Part shown: positions 34,488-43,632 of the stretch, piece by piece | Layout of the letters: each line of letters begins with the position of its first letter | How positions within the stretch are numbered: the first letter of the stretch is position 1 | Source: Alphaproteobacteria bacterium | GTDB lineage: Bacteria; Pseudomonadota; Alphaproteobacteria; JANQMY01 | NCBI GenBank assembly: GCA_028289425.1 | Contig: JANQPL010000007.1 | Span: 162,611-226,610 of the forward strand | DNA length: 64,000 bases | Reading direction: 5' to 3' | The notes under the pieces: generated by a model | What the model was told of the DNA's origin: nothing | The model's database searches: none | Seen by the model: the letters and a program-made list of their open reading frames with translations, nothing else | Made by a program: the position numbers and the translations under genes

Positions 34488-35432
34488 ATGATACGCGGCG
34501 TGCACCATGTTGGTTTGACAGTCGCCAACCTGCCCAAGATGGTGAGCTTCTATCGGCAAGCCGCTCAATTTTCGCCGTTGCCGCAGCACCCGTTTGCCGT
34601 TGAAACGCGCTTCTCGCGCATTGGCGAAGAGAACAGGCCGATTGAGAAGTCGCTTATGCTGCAAGCGCCAAACGGTTATTTAGAACTCATCCCTCTTGAT
34701 GGGGCCGCCGAACCATCCCGCCTGGACGTGAACCAGGCCGGCCTAAGACATATCTGTGTGCAGTCTGCGGAAGGCCCTGCGGTATACCAAAACTTTTCGG
34801 ATGCCGGCGCCCAGTTTCACTCGGAATTCGTGAGCTTGGGTACCGGATATCTGTACGCCTACGCCCGCGATCCTGAACAAAATGTTGTGGAGTTGGAAGG
34901 GGCGCCAAAAGGTCCAAATGAAGCTCCCCCATGGCTGGCCCATGTGGCCATCGTTACGCACGACATTGACCGATTGTCCGATTTCTACAGCGGGCTGCTA
35001 GGGCGGCGTGTACACAATCGTGGCCATTTTCATTCGAATGATCGCTTCGACAAGGTCACGGCACTTAAGAACGTTGATGTGAAAGCGGCCTGGATTCATA
35101 CGGAGAATTTGATCATAGAGATGTGGCAATACATCAATCCGCCCACAGAAGAGCAGCCTGTATCTCTATTTTCGACTGCCGGAATCAATCACATCAGTTT
35201 TGAAGTCGATGATATTGCGGCCGACAAACTGGCATTGCAGCAAAGCGGTTATGAGCTTTGCAGGGATGAAACCATCTGCAATGGGGGCAAGTCTGTCCTT
35301 GGTCGAGACGTCGATGGGAATCTGATTGAGCTTCTGGAGATCGACCAGTCGTATTCCGGGTTGAGCATAAATGCGCTGGACGACGTGTCCATCATTCCGC
35401 GCCTGGCCGGTGTTGAGGCAGGTGCTGCATGA
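34488..35432 (+). CDS. VOC-superfamily protein, two-domain (glyoxalase/extradiol dioxygenase-like)
   Basis: A 314-residue protein with two vicinal-oxygen-chelate modules (about 1-135 and 150-290). Metal-ligand candidates are His6 or His7 ('GVHHVGL') and Glu ('GYLELIPLD') in the first, and His ('LAHVAIVTHD', 'INHISFEVDD') and Glu ('NLIELLEI') in the second. Length and double-module layout fit type I extradiol dioxygenases or VOC isomerases. The reaction is not assignable by eye. Its stop codon overlaps the start of the next SDR gene by four bases (ATGA), so they are translationally coupled. Confidence 0.8.
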   Translation: MIRGVHHVGLTVANLPKMVSFYRQAAQFSPLPQHPFAVETRFSRIGEENRPIEKSLMLQAPNGYLELIPLDGAAEPSRLDVNQAGLRHICVQSAEGPAVYQNFSDAGAQFHSEFVSLGTGYLYAYARDPEQNVVELEGAPKGPNEAPPWLAHVAIVTHDIDRLSDFYSGLLGRRVHNRGHFHSNDRFDKVTALKNVDVKAAWIHTENLIIEMWQYINPPTEEQPVSLFSTAGINHISFEVDDIAADKLALQQSGYELCRDETICNGGKSVLGRDVDGNLIELLEIDQSYSGLSINALDDVSIIPRLAGVEAGAA

Positions 35433-36217
35433 GTGAAAACAGACCCGATCGAAGACTTTTCGGCAAGGCAGCAATCGTAACCGGCGCTGCGCAAGGCATC
35501 GGCCTGGCAATCGTGAAACGCTTCATCGATGAAGGAGCGGGCGTTGTCGCCTTCGACGTTCCCGGGTCGCCTCTCCACGATGCGGAACGGTACGCCGAGG
35601 AGGCGGGCGCACGTTGTGTCCTGTTCGAAGGCGATGTGGCCAATGAGGACGACTGGATCAAAGTTGTTGAGACGGCTCTTCGTTCCTTCGACAGAATAGA
35701 CGTGCTGGTAAACAATGCAGGTATTGGCGGGTCTGCAGGCGTTGCGCTGACCGACTATCCAACTGACGTGTTCGACCACGTGATGGCTGTGAATGTCCGC
35801 GGCGTGTTTCTCGGACTGAAGCACTGCGGCAAGGTGATGAAGCATCAAAGGTCGGGCGACATCGTCAACATCTCTTCCATTTCGGGGTTTGGCGGCAAGG
35901 GCCGCGTGTTCGCCTACACGGCCAGTAAGCACGCCGTCAATGGCATGACGAAAAATGCCGGCGCCGAGCTGGCGCGGTATGGCGTACGCGTCAACGCTGT
36001 GTGTCCCTCGCCGACGGACACGGAAATGATGGCGACGGCCGAGCGCATCGTATCGGACGACCCAGTGCAAGCCAGGGCCGCTTTTGTAAGCAATAATCCC
36101 ATGGGCCGATATGCCGATCCGGCCGAAGTCGCGTCGGTGGTGACATTTTTGGTGAGCGGCGATGCGTCTTTCGTCAACGCCGCATTGGTGCCCGTTGACG
36201 GCGGGTTGCTTGCCTGA
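35429..36217 (+). CDS. Short-chain dehydrogenase/reductase
   Basis: A 262-residue classical SDR. 'TGAAQGIGLAIV' binds the nucleotide, 'DVLVNNAGIGG' is the NNAG motif, and Ser in 'ISSISGFGG' with Tyr-x3-Lys in 'AYTASKHAVNG' is the active site; 'AFDVPG' (Asp after beta-2) suggests NAD. It overlaps the VOC gene by four bases and precedes another SDR by 41 bp, so the three form one operon. Confidence 0.88.
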   Translation: MSENRPDRRLFGKAAIVTGAAQGIGLAIVKRFIDEGAGVVAFDVPGSPLHDAERYAEEAGARCVLFEGDVANEDDWIKVVETALRSFDRIDVLVNNAGIGGSAGVALTDYPTDVFDHVMAVNVRGVFLGLKHCGKVMKHQRSGDIVNISSISGFGGKGRVFAYTASKHAVNGMTKNAGAELARYGVRVNAVCPSPTDTEMMATAERIVSDDPVQARAAFVSNNPMGRYADPAEVASVVTFLVSGDASFVNAALVPVDGGLLA

Positions 36218-36258
36218 GCGGGCTCGTTCACTTCTTCATTATACAGAGGGCATTGATC

Positions 36259-37026
36259 ATGGATCTCGGACTGTCGGGTAGGAAAGCGATTGTCACCGGT
36301 GGCAGCCGCGGCATCGGAAAAGCCATCCTGTTGGAGCTGGTCAGAGAGGGGGCCGTTGTCGCCACTTGCGCCCGTAACGAAGACACGCTTGTGGCAACCG
36401 CGTCAGAGGTTCAGAGTTTGGGCGGCACCATATTTACACAAGCGCTCGACGTGAGAGATCGATCGGCCCGTGATGAATGGCTCAGCGAGGCCGTACAGCA
36501 ATTAGGTGGCTTGGACATATTGATTAGTAATGTGTCGACGCGCGTTGACACGAAAAGCGAGACGTGGTGGCAGGACTCGTTCGACGTAGATCTCAATCAG
36601 CACGTCGAGACATGTAAACAGGTTTTGCCCGCACTGCAGGATAGCGGCGGAGGATCCGTTGTGTTCATTGCGTCCATCGCTTCGGTTCTGACGCAGCTTC
36701 CACCGGACGAGCTTGCCTACGGTTCCATGAAGGCCGCCTTGGTGAACTATAGCGGACAAATGGCTGTTCGATTAGCCAGCAAAGGGGTGCGCGTAAATTG
36801 TGTTTCGCCCGGCCCGATCCACTTCGAAGGTGGGTTCTGGGATCACGTCAAGAAGCAAGCGCCAGAGTTCTTTGAACTGGCGGGAAAAACTTCCGCCATG
36901 GGCCGGCACGGAACACCCGAAGAGGTGTCCAGGGCAGTGGCCTTTCTTGCCAGCCCGGCGGCGTCTTACATCACCGGGGCAAATCTGCGGATCGACGGTG
37001 CGGCCGTTAAGGCAGCCAATTTCTAA
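36259..37026 (+). CDS. Short-chain dehydrogenase/reductase
   Basis: A 255-residue SDR. 'TGGSRGIGKAILLEL' binds the nucleotide and 'CARNED' (Arg after beta-2) suggests NADP. The active site is Ser in 'IASIAS' and Tyr-x3-Lys in 'AYGSMKAAL'. ATG at 36259 follows AGAGGG; a TTG two codons earlier is less likely. With the preceding NAD-type SDR, it gives the operon one NAD- and one NADP-type enzyme, which would suit an epimerisation through a ketone (inference). Confidence 0.87.
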   Translation: MDLGLSGRKAIVTGGSRGIGKAILLELVREGAVVATCARNEDTLVATASEVQSLGGTIFTQALDVRDRSARDEWLSEAVQQLGGLDILISNVSTRVDTKSETWWQDSFDVDLNQHVETCKQVLPALQDSGGGSVVFIASIASVLTQLPPDELAYGSMKAALVNYSGQMAVRLASKGVRVNCVSPGPIHFEGGFWDHVKKQAPEFFELAGKTSAMGRHGTPEEVSRAVAFLASPAASYITGANLRIDGAAVKAANF

Positions 37027-37094
37027 TGCACCGATAGGGCCCTAGCACAGATCCAGCGGGTTCTTTTTTGACAGGCCCCTCTGCGCAGGTTATT

Positions 37095-37118
37095 TTATTG
37101 ACGATATATATAATAAAG
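37095..37118 (+). promoter_or_regulatory. Operator-like element, family 2, site 3
   Basis: TTATTGACGATAT is followed by ATATAATAAAG. This is the closest copy to the consensus. It lies 75 bp before the transporter start. Confidence 0.75.
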
Positions 37119-37192
37119 GCGCCGCGCTCGTGGCATTTCTCGATGCCGGGTGACGCGCGCAGGAAACGGGAAGCGCCAAGGCGGATGGATCG

Positions 37193-38779
37193 TTGACCAC
37201 CCAGAACAGGATATTGTCCTTTCCCACGAAACTAGCTTTCGGTGTGGGCGCGATTGGCGAGATTGTCTATCTCGGCATGTTCAACACCTTCATCGGAATT
37301 TTTTACAATCAGGCGATCGGGCTTTCCAATTCCCTCATCGGCACCGCGATTATGTTGGCCCTCATTGGGGATGCCATATCCGATCCGCTGGTGGGCATGA
37401 TTTCGGATCGCTGGCGGTCTTCACAAGGGCGGCGCCATCCATTTTTGTACGTCGCTCCGTTGCCTGTTGCGATCGCGCTCTATTGCATCTTTAGCCCGCC
37501 GGGCGCGCTCACATCTACGGACACAATATCGACTGACAGTGGCCAGTTTTATCTGTTCCTCTGGCTAACGTTTTGGACCATTCTCAGCCGCCTGTTTCTG
37601 ACGCTTTATTCCGTGCCGCATCTCGCGCTCGGCGGCGAATTGACGAATGAGCCTACCCAACGCTCTCAGCTATTCAGTGTAAACGCCGTTTGCGGTTACG
37701 CGACAGGCGCATTGTTCGCTTTTCTTGCATGGGGCTACTTTCTGGGTGGGGAAAGTCTGAATGCGGACGGCGTTACGATCCCCCGGCATTTGGATCCAAC
37801 CGCCTACGGCGCGTTGGTCTTCACGGCCTGCGGATCTGTCCTTTTTGCCATTTGGCTGTGTGCCTGGGGCACACGAGATCAAATCCCGCATCTAAGCGAT
37901 CCGCCTGTCGATTCGAGATCCCTCTCGATCAACTTGTTCTATCAAGATATTTTCGGGGCGATGAAGAACCCCAACTATGCCTTTCTGCTGGTCGGGTTTT
38001 TCTTTTTCATGATCTCTGTGGGCCTCAATGAAACATTCGGTGTTTTTGTCAACACCTACTTCTGGGAATTGGGTACGGAGCAAATGCGGTGGTTTGGATT
38101 GGCTGCCGTGCCGGCGATTCTCCTGGGCGCGGTTTCGGCGCCCATCCTGATGCGCCGTTTTGACCGGAAACCCGTTTTGATCTGTGCGCTCTTGGCCATG
38201 ACCATCTTTGCGCAGCTCGCGATTTGGTTGCGAATAGTGGGATTGTTTCCGGCGAATGACTCTCCTTTTTTATTGCCGTTGCTGATCAGCTTCGCCTGCG
38301 GCTTGTCGTTGGCTCTTGCCGTTACCTCGGTTGCCGTCTTGTCCATGTTGGGCGATATCGCGGATGAAAACGAACTTGCGACCGGCAAACGGCAAGAGGG
38401 ACTCGTTTATTCGGCCCGAGCCTTCTTCGCAAAGGCGTCAGGGTCATTCGGCCATTTCCTGGCTGGTATCATTCTCGATCTCTTCGTACGCCTGCCATTC
38501 GAGGCTGTGCCGGGTCAAGTCGACGCGGATGTCATTCTGCGGCTGGGCCTTGCGGCGGGGCCGATCATGGGTGCCGGCGCATTCATCTCTATATTCTTCT
38601 ATGCACGCTACAACATCACGTCGGAACGGCACTCAAGAATATTGGCGGAATTGGCGGAACGGCGGTCTGCCGTTCCGGTGGGACAAGTGCAGTTTGCAGC
38701 GTCGGCGGCACCTTCGTCGGGAGGTGTCCTCGCCGCTCAAAAGCCTGGCGACGCCGCGGAGACGAAGCCCGCACCATAG
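37193..38779 (+). CDS. Major facilitator transporter, GPH (glycoside-pentoside-hexuronide) type
   Basis: A 528-residue membrane protein with about 12 hydrophobic segments. The signature 'GDAISDPLVGMISDRWRSSQGRRHPF' is the GPH-family motif between helices 2 and 3, and 'TLYSVPHLALGGELT' is the conserved helix 5 region. A hydrophilic C-terminal tail of about 45 residues is Ala/Pro-rich. GPH members import sugars and glycosides with cations; in catabolic clusters relatives also carry other polar organics. The start appears to be TTG at 37193, since no in-frame ATG lies nearby upstream. It is in one unit with the following reductase, under family 2 control. Confidence 0.85.
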   Translation: MTTQNRILSFPTKLAFGVGAIGEIVYLGMFNTFIGIFYNQAIGLSNSLIGTAIMLALIGDAISDPLVGMISDRWRSSQGRRHPFLYVAPLPVAIALYCIFSPPGALTSTDTISTDSGQFYLFLWLTFWTILSRLFLTLYSVPHLALGGELTNEPTQRSQLFSVNAVCGYATGALFAFLAWGYFLGGESLNADGVTIPRHLDPTAYGALVFTACGSVLFAIWLCAWGTRDQIPHLSDPPVDSRSLSINLFYQDIFGAMKNPNYAFLLVGFFFFMISVGLNETFGVFVNTYFWELGTEQMRWFGLAAVPAILLGAVSAPILMRRFDRKPVLICALLAMTIFAQLAIWLRIVGLFPANDSPFLLPLLISFACGLSLALAVTSVAVLSMLGDIADENELATGKRQEGLVYSARAFFAKASGSFGHFLAGIILDLFVRLPFEAVPGQVDADVILRLGLAAGPIMGAGAFISIFFYARYNITSERHSRILAELAERRSAVPVGQVQFAASAAPSSGGVLAAQKPGDAAETKPAP

Positions 38780-38864
38780 ACAGGCTGAAGTTAGCCGCAA
38801 CGATGTGAGGTGCAAAGGGCCCCGTCTGCATTTTACGAACCTATCGTCAGTAGAGGTCACTCTC

Positions 38865-39860
38865 ATGAAAAACACCTTGGTGAGACTCGCAAAACGTCCC
38901 GAAGCCGAGATCGAAGAGGACACTTTTGAGATTGAACAAACTGCCGCGCGTTTGCCGGATGACGGCGAAATTCAAGTGGCCATCGAGTACATATCGATCG
39001 ACCCGACAATGCGGACTTGGGTCGCCGACATCGAAAGTTATGTACCGCCCGTCGCCGTTGGAGATGTCATGCGCGCCGGTGCCGTGGGCGACGTCACCGG
39101 TTCCCGTCATCCGGAATTTAAAGTGGGTGACAAGGTGCATGGCATGTTTGGCGTCCAGTCCATTTATACCGGGCCGGCCGAACGGGTGACCATGCTGGAT
39201 ACGCATGTTGCTCCGGCCCAAGACTACCTTGGTGGTCTGGGCGGCACGGGCCTTGCCGCCTATTTCGGTATTTTGAAAGTTGGCGCGCTTGCGCAAGGTG
39301 AAACCGTTGTCGTGTCGGCGGCGGCGGGTGCCGTGGGGCACCTGGTCGTTCAAATCGGAAAGCTGAAAGGCGCCCGCGTCGTGGGTATTGCAGGCGGCAC
39401 CGAGAAATGCCGGCGGGTGGTCGAGGTTTTCGGAGCCGATGCCTGTATTGACTACAAATCTGAAGACCTGTCCGAAAAACTGAAACAGTTTTGCCCGGAC
39501 GGCGTCGATGTTTATTTCGACAATGTCGGTGGTAAGACCCTCGAAACACTGATCGACCATTTGGCGATGCGCGCGCGCATCGTCATCAGCGGTGCCATTT
39601 CAAAATACAATGAACTCGATTCTGTTCGAGGGCCGCGCAACTATCTCAATTTGATCGGTAAGGGCGCGCGCATGGAAGGGCTCTTGAACATGCACTGGGT
39701 GGCGGAATTCGATGAGGCACGACAGGAGCTTGCAACTTGGGCGCATGAGGGCCGCATCAAATTCCATAACCAGATCGAACACGGCCTTGAGAACTTTCCC
39801 ACTACCTTGGGCATGTTGTTTTCCGGTCAGAACGTCGGAAAGCTTCTACTGAAGGTGTAA
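38865..39860 (+). CDS. NADP-dependent zinc-free MDR reductase (CurA/LTB4-dehydrogenase-like)
   Basis: A 331-residue medium-chain reductase lacking zinc-ligand cysteines. 'ISIDPTMRTWVADIESYVPPV' is the family's substrate loop, 'GGLGGTGLAAYFGILKVG' precedes the Rossmann motif 'VVVSAAAGAVGHLVVQIGKLKGARVVGIAGG', and 'YFDNVGG' follows. Members (CurA, leukotriene B4 dehydrogenase, prostaglandin reductase) reduce the C=C of enones with NADPH. ATG at 38865 has AGAGG upstream; a much longer in-frame extension overlaps the transporter in another frame and is not real. The start lies 85 bp after the transporter stop. Confidence 0.88.
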   Translation: MKNTLVRLAKRPEAEIEEDTFEIEQTAARLPDDGEIQVAIEYISIDPTMRTWVADIESYVPPVAVGDVMRAGAVGDVTGSRHPEFKVGDKVHGMFGVQSIYTGPAERVTMLDTHVAPAQDYLGGLGGTGLAAYFGILKVGALAQGETVVVSAAAGAVGHLVVQIGKLKGARVVGIAGGTEKCRRVVEVFGADACIDYKSEDLSEKLKQFCPDGVDVYFDNVGGKTLETLIDHLAMRARIVISGAISKYNELDSVRGPRNYLNLIGKGARMEGLLNMHWVAEFDEARQELATWAHEGRIKFHNQIEHGLENFPTTLGMLFSGQNVGKLLLKV

Positions 39861-39917
39861 CCAACACTCTTTGAGCTGAGCTGTGGTGTTTGATTTTCTC
39901 CGCGGCACGTCATGCAG

Positions 39918-39947
39918 AAAAAAATTGCCGCCTTGGTGGCGGCAATT
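39918..39947 (-). terminator. Intrinsic terminator of TonB receptor 2
   Basis: Ten-base arms AATTGCCGCC (39923-39932) and GGCGGCAATT (39938-39947) with a five-base loop are followed on the minus strand by a T-run (A-run 39918-39924). They could also end the plus-strand reductase transcript. Confidence 0.75.
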
Positions 39948-40080
39948 GTCAGTTGTTTTTCGATGAGCAGGGACTGTAGTCGTTCTTTCAGGCTCTTCTC
40001 TTTCTTGCTTTTAGATGAGGAGCCAGATGGCCGGGGAGGCGACCATCTGGCCAGTCGTCCACCTGTATTTGCAGGCGTGG

Positions 40081-42390
40081 TCAGAGCTGTGCGCGCAGGG
40101 TCAGCGACCAGGTGATTGGATCGCCGATGAACTGTGCGTTGGTTGCATTGCCATCCAATACGCCATAGGACGACCCGAAGATGAAGTGCTCATAGTCCTT
40201 GTCCAGAGCGTTCTCGACGGCGAAGATCACGCCGTAGCGCTGATCTGGGCTGTCGATACCCACCCGCAGGTTGAGCAGACCGTAGGAATCGACCACGGCG
40301 AAATCATCTTGTCCCAAAGTTGTGTTCTTCGACGATTGCCACGCCCATTCCCCTTGCAAGAAACCGGTGAAGTTGGTGTTCAAGATCGGCTTTTGATAGT
40401 TGCCGATCAGCGAATAGAAGTAGCGCGGCGAGTCGCGGAATCGTGAGCCCTCAAGCGCCACATTGTCGGAAAACTCGACGATGTCCACTTCGTTCCAAGT
40501 GAAACCACCCGTTATCGTCAGGCCGTCAATAAAGTTGGGCGCAAAGACAAGATCGGCTTCAATGCCCATCGTGTTCAGCTTGTCGATCGACAGGTTGAGA
40601 ACGTTGCCAAGTGAGTCCGACGTGATCGTCTGCAGGTCACGCACATTCTGATGGAAGAACGTCACGTTGGTCGATACCTGACCTTCGAACAACTGAGACC
40701 GGAAGCCTGCTTCAATCAATGTGGGGACTTCAGGCGCAAGCACCGGTAATCCGCCAGGTGTCGTGATTGCCGCGACGTTGACGCTTTCGGCGACATCAAT
40801 ACCGGGCCCCTTGTAGCCGCGAGACCACGACGCATAGGTCATGAGATCGTCGGTCCAGAAGTAGCGCCCGATGAAGCGTCCTGACAGGTTGTCGTCTTCG
40901 ACCTTCTGGAAGCCGGTGACGTCGGGTCCAAAGTTGCTGCCCGAAAAAGGCAACAGCGGATTAATGGGCGTTCCGACACGATTGTACCAGGCCTCGATTT
41001 CTTCGTGTGTGAACCGGCCGCCAAGAATTAAAGATAGCTTGTCGGTGATGTCGATCGTCGTTTCGGTGAAAACGGCGAAGCTGTCGTTTTCAACCGCACG
41101 GTCCGCGTTTGTTCTGGAGTTCAAGTTCCCCAGCCCCGGAATAGCAAAGGGAAGGGCCAGCTCAACATCCACCTGGCCTTGGGCGTCAAGATCCTGATGA
41201 AAATAGTAGAGGCCCGCCACATAGCTCACCCGGTCCAAAAAACTGCCGTCTAAGCGCAATTCTTGACTGAATTGTTTTGTTGATGAGACCGTGCCGTTGC
41301 GGTTATTGGCATTTGAGTTCGAAACGCCGTCGGCTTCGTTGAATTCATTGATTTCCCAAGCCCGGTAACTGGTGATCGACTTGAGCGTCGCAGCACCAAA
41401 GTCATACTCAACATCAAGGGCCGCACCGCCAGCCTGCGAGTCTTGGAGAATATTTTCGTCCAGGACGGCGACCGACCGGTTTCTTGGCCCAGGAACAATA
41501 CCGACCGCCGACAGAGCGTCCCCAATCTGAAGAACCCCTGAATTGAGGGCAAAGCCAACCGCCAAGTTAGGGGGCCCAGCATTTCTGAATGTTGGCTGAC
41601 AACATCTATTGTCTTCCTCGACAAAGTCGCCGGTAAATTTTACGGTCAGGTCAGCCGTAGGCTGATAAAGAATCTTGCCGCGCAGGGAATAGGTCGATTT
41701 GTCATTCAGATCGTCCTCACCCGGCAGCACGTTATCAAGAACGCCGTCGCGACGGTTAAACGTGCCGCTTAGCCGTGCCGCAAGTTTGTTGCCGACCAGT
41801 GGACCCGTCACGCTGCCGCGAATTTTAAATTCATTATAGCGGCCGTAGGAAATATCGCCCCCGGCCCCGAATTCAAACTCCGGATCTTTGGTGCGGATGT
41901 TGATTACGCCGGCGGACGCGTTCTTCCCGAAAAGCGTCCCCTGCGGACCTTTAATGATCTCGATGGTTTCGACATCGAAGAAATCGAAGAATCCTTGCGC
42001 TTCACGGCCCAAAACCACGCCGTCGATGACGGTCGCCACACTCGATTCAAAGCCATCGCTGAAACTGAAGGTCGAAATGCCACGAATCTTTGACCCCGTC
42101 GCGCGGGACGTATTGATCGGCGTCAGGTCGAAGCCGGGGACAAACCGGACAAGATCGTTGACCGTGTTGAACCCGGTCACCTCTAAAAACTCGTCTGATA
42201 TTACCGTCACGGCAACGGGCGTTTCGAAGAGCGATTCCTCGCGTTTTCGTGCCGTCACGATGATGTTGTCCATTATTGATGCCGCGGCATCCGATTGCGC
42301 GACAGCCGGCGTTTCCATCGTGCAGGCGATCGCTACCGCCGCCAGGGAAATAGCGGCTTTTTTAAAGTCTAACGGAACCCGTATTTGCAT
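40081..42390 (-). CDS. TonB-dependent receptor 2 (block II)
   Basis: A 769-residue outer-membrane receptor. A signal peptide ('MQIRVPLDFKKAAISLAAVA' onward to 'AVAQS') precedes the TonB-box region 'MDNIIVTARKREE', the plug with 'VETIEIIKGPQGTLFGKNASAG' and 'VINIRTKDPE', and the barrel ending 'PITWSLTLRAQL'. ATG at 42390 is chosen because GGGGGA precedes it; an alternative at 42405 would add five residues. Two family 2 elements lie 92 and 120 bp upstream, the only tandem pair. The substrate is unknown, but it is presumably the compound handled by block II. Confidence 0.92.
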   Translation of the reverse strand: MQIRVPLDFKKAAISLAAVAIACTMETPAVAQSDAAASIMDNIIVTARKREESLFETPVAVTVISDEFLEVTGFNTVNDLVRFVPGFDLTPINTSRATGSKIRGISTFSFSDGFESSVATVIDGVVLGREAQGFFDFFDVETIEIIKGPQGTLFGKNASAGVINIRTKDPEFEFGAGGDISYGRYNEFKIRGSVTGPLVGNKLAARLSGTFNRRDGVLDNVLPGEDDLNDKSTYSLRGKILYQPTADLTVKFTGDFVEEDNRCCQPTFRNAGPPNLAVGFALNSGVLQIGDALSAVGIVPGPRNRSVAVLDENILQDSQAGGAALDVEYDFGAATLKSITSYRAWEINEFNEADGVSNSNANNRNGTVSSTKQFSQELRLDGSFLDRVSYVAGLYYFHQDLDAQGQVDVELALPFAIPGLGNLNSRTNADRAVENDSFAVFTETTIDITDKLSLILGGRFTHEEIEAWYNRVGTPINPLLPFSGSNFGPDVTGFQKVEDDNLSGRFIGRYFWTDDLMTYASWSRGYKGPGIDVAESVNVAAITTPGGLPVLAPEVPTLIEAGFRSQLFEGQVSTNVTFFHQNVRDLQTITSDSLGNVLNLSIDKLNTMGIEADLVFAPNFIDGLTITGGFTWNEVDIVEFSDNVALEGSRFRDSPRYFYSLIGNYQKPILNTNFTGFLQGEWAWQSSKNTTLGQDDFAVVDSYGLLNLRVGIDSPDQRYGVIFAVENALDKDYEHFIFGSSYGVLDGNATNAQFIGDPITWSLTLRAQL

Positions 42391-42481
42391 TGGTGTTTCC
42401 CCCATCTCCAGCAACCAGCTCGTTTTTCGCGCGTTCACCTTCTGGCTCTTTTGACGCGCGCTCGCTCCCATATGAGGCACA

Positions 42482-42505
42482 CACTATTAGATAACACGTC
42501 ATTAG
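42482..42505 (-). promoter_or_regulatory. Operator-like element, family 2, site 5 (distal of tandem pair)
   Basis: On the minus strand it reads CTAATGACGTGTT then ATCTAATAGTG. It resembles the copy at 50794 (AATGACG variant) and lies 28 bp from site 4. Confidence 0.55.
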
Positions 42506-42509
42506 TCAA

Positions 42510-42533
42510 CGTTATTACATTGATCGTCAATAA
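42510..42533 (-). promoter_or_regulatory. Operator-like element, family 2, site 4 (tandem pair)
   Basis: On the minus strand it reads TTATTGACGATCA then ATGTAATAACG. It lies 120 bp before the TonB receptor 2 start codon. Confidence 0.7.
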
Positions 42534-42766
42534 GGGGTGGATCAGCGCTGCGGGGTGGCTGCCGCATATGGCCAGCATGAGTGTGGGCAAAACGACCGGT
42601 GGAGAGTGCACCGCTGTTATAGCAAGCGTCAGGAAGAAGAACCAAAGTCATGAGGCTTGGCCGCCAACGGAAGTTAAGCCGCCGTAAGAGCGCTGCGATG
42701 GCACCAGATTTGGCCCGATAACCAGGCGCCAGATTTTGTGTCGAAAGCTTTGCGGTTAGTTGACGA

Positions 42767-43456
42767 TTAGGCGGTCGATTTTTCACGCGGAGGTTTTGAC
42801 CGCTTCCGGCGCGGTTGCGACGCCTTTGGAGACGCCGAAGTGGTTTTATAGTTCGCTTTGAGCGTGTCTACGATCCCAAGAGCAAGGACGATGTTGAGAT
42901 CTTCAACCGTTTTGCGATCGACCCGTCCTTGGCTGATCATTTCCCCGGCCGTCCCCGTCATGCCCATGGAAAGTTCGGCTGCTAACAGGGCCGTGCGCCG
43001 CGGGATACTGTAAGAGTCCACGATTTCCTTAGCAAGGAACTCGATTCCACGCTGTCGGTCTCTTCGGTCGAGTTCTCCCATGGCGACGGCCACCGACGGT
43101 TCGCTCATCAGGCGCTGCACGAGATCGCCGCGTTCTTCCACATGCGCCAAGTAGGTGCTGGTCGTCCGCCGAATGAGATCTTCGAAATCAACCGCTTTTT
43201 GCACTTCTTTGGCTTGCCGGTTTACCAGCCGCTTTTGTTCGCGCAGAAGAAGTTCCTGCAACAGCGTTGTTTGATTTGGAAAGTAGACATAGACCAGCGC
43301 CTTGCTGACACCGGCTTCGCGCGCGACCCGCTCCATCGAAACGGACGTGACACCTTCGCTCGAAATGAGGCGCGCGGTCTCATCGAGTATGAGTTCTTTT
43401 CGGATTTCCGGATCGAGGCGTCGGTTGCGGCGGGGTTTCGATTTCACTCTGGCCAT
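42767..43456 (-). CDS. TetR-family transcriptional regulator (block II)
   Basis: A 229-residue TetR repressor. The N-terminus is very basic ('MARVKSKPRRNRRLDPEIRK'); the HTH includes 'TSVSMERVAREAGVSKALVYVYFPNQTTLLQEL'; the C-terminal tail is Lys/Arg/Pro-rich. It belongs to a different TetR subgroup from the block I pair. ATG at 43456 is used since an upstream extension crosses the inverted repeat at 43499. It is the only regulator in block II, so it is the prime candidate to bind the eight family 2 elements, though its own upstream region shows a different inverted repeat. Confidence 0.88.
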   Translation of the reverse strand: MARVKSKPRRNRRLDPEIRKELILDETARLISSEGVTSVSMERVAREAGVSKALVYVYFPNQTTLLQELLLREQKRLVNRQAKEVQKAVDFEDLIRRTTSTYLAHVEERGDLVQRLMSEPSVAVAMGELDRRDRQRGIEFLAKEIVDSYSIPRRTALLAAELSMGMTGTAGEMISQGRVDRKTVEDLNIVLALGIVDTLKANYKTTSASPKASQPRRKRSKPPREKSTA

Positions 43457-43498
43457 GTTGTTCGTTGAACTTTCAATGTCGCCCGCGAGGACGTATCT

Positions 43499-43526
43499 AT
43501 TAGAATCTCTTAAAGCCAATTCTAAT
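43499..43526. promoter_or_regulatory. Inverted repeat upstream of the block II TetR gene
   Basis: ATTAGAAT (43499-43506) and ATTCTAAT (43519-43526) are perfect arms with a 12-bp spacer, 43 bp before the start at 43456. It is likely an autoregulatory operator or another regulator's site; it is not a family 2 element. Confidence 0.5.
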
Positions 43527-43632
43527 AACGACTACGGTGAACAACAGCAATATAAATCTTCAACGATCACGCAAAATTATAGAGATGGTCAATTAGAGAC
43601 GGTCCGTGTCTCGCTGGATAGGGGCTGCCCGC

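Larger units (their letters stand above)
42391..42766. other. Intergenic region between TonB receptor 2 and the block II TetR gene
   Basis: This 376-bp gap contains tandem family 2 elements near its left end. The remaining 230 bp towards the TetR stop codon hold nothing I recognise. Confidence 0.6.

Noticed and set aside
34418..37118. Family 2 elements read as ordinary sigma-70 promoters (TTGAC / TATAAT)
   Set aside because: The spacing between the two boxes is only about five to eight bases, and copies occur in both orientations.
37150..37494. Overlapping plus-strand frame at the start of the block II transporter
   Set aside because: It is out of frame with the transporter and lacks its helices; the transporter frame explains the DNA.
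40022..40051. Inverted repeat GCCAGATGG ... CCATCTGGC as terminator of TonB receptor 2
   Set aside because: No T-run follows; the better terminator is at 39918-39947.
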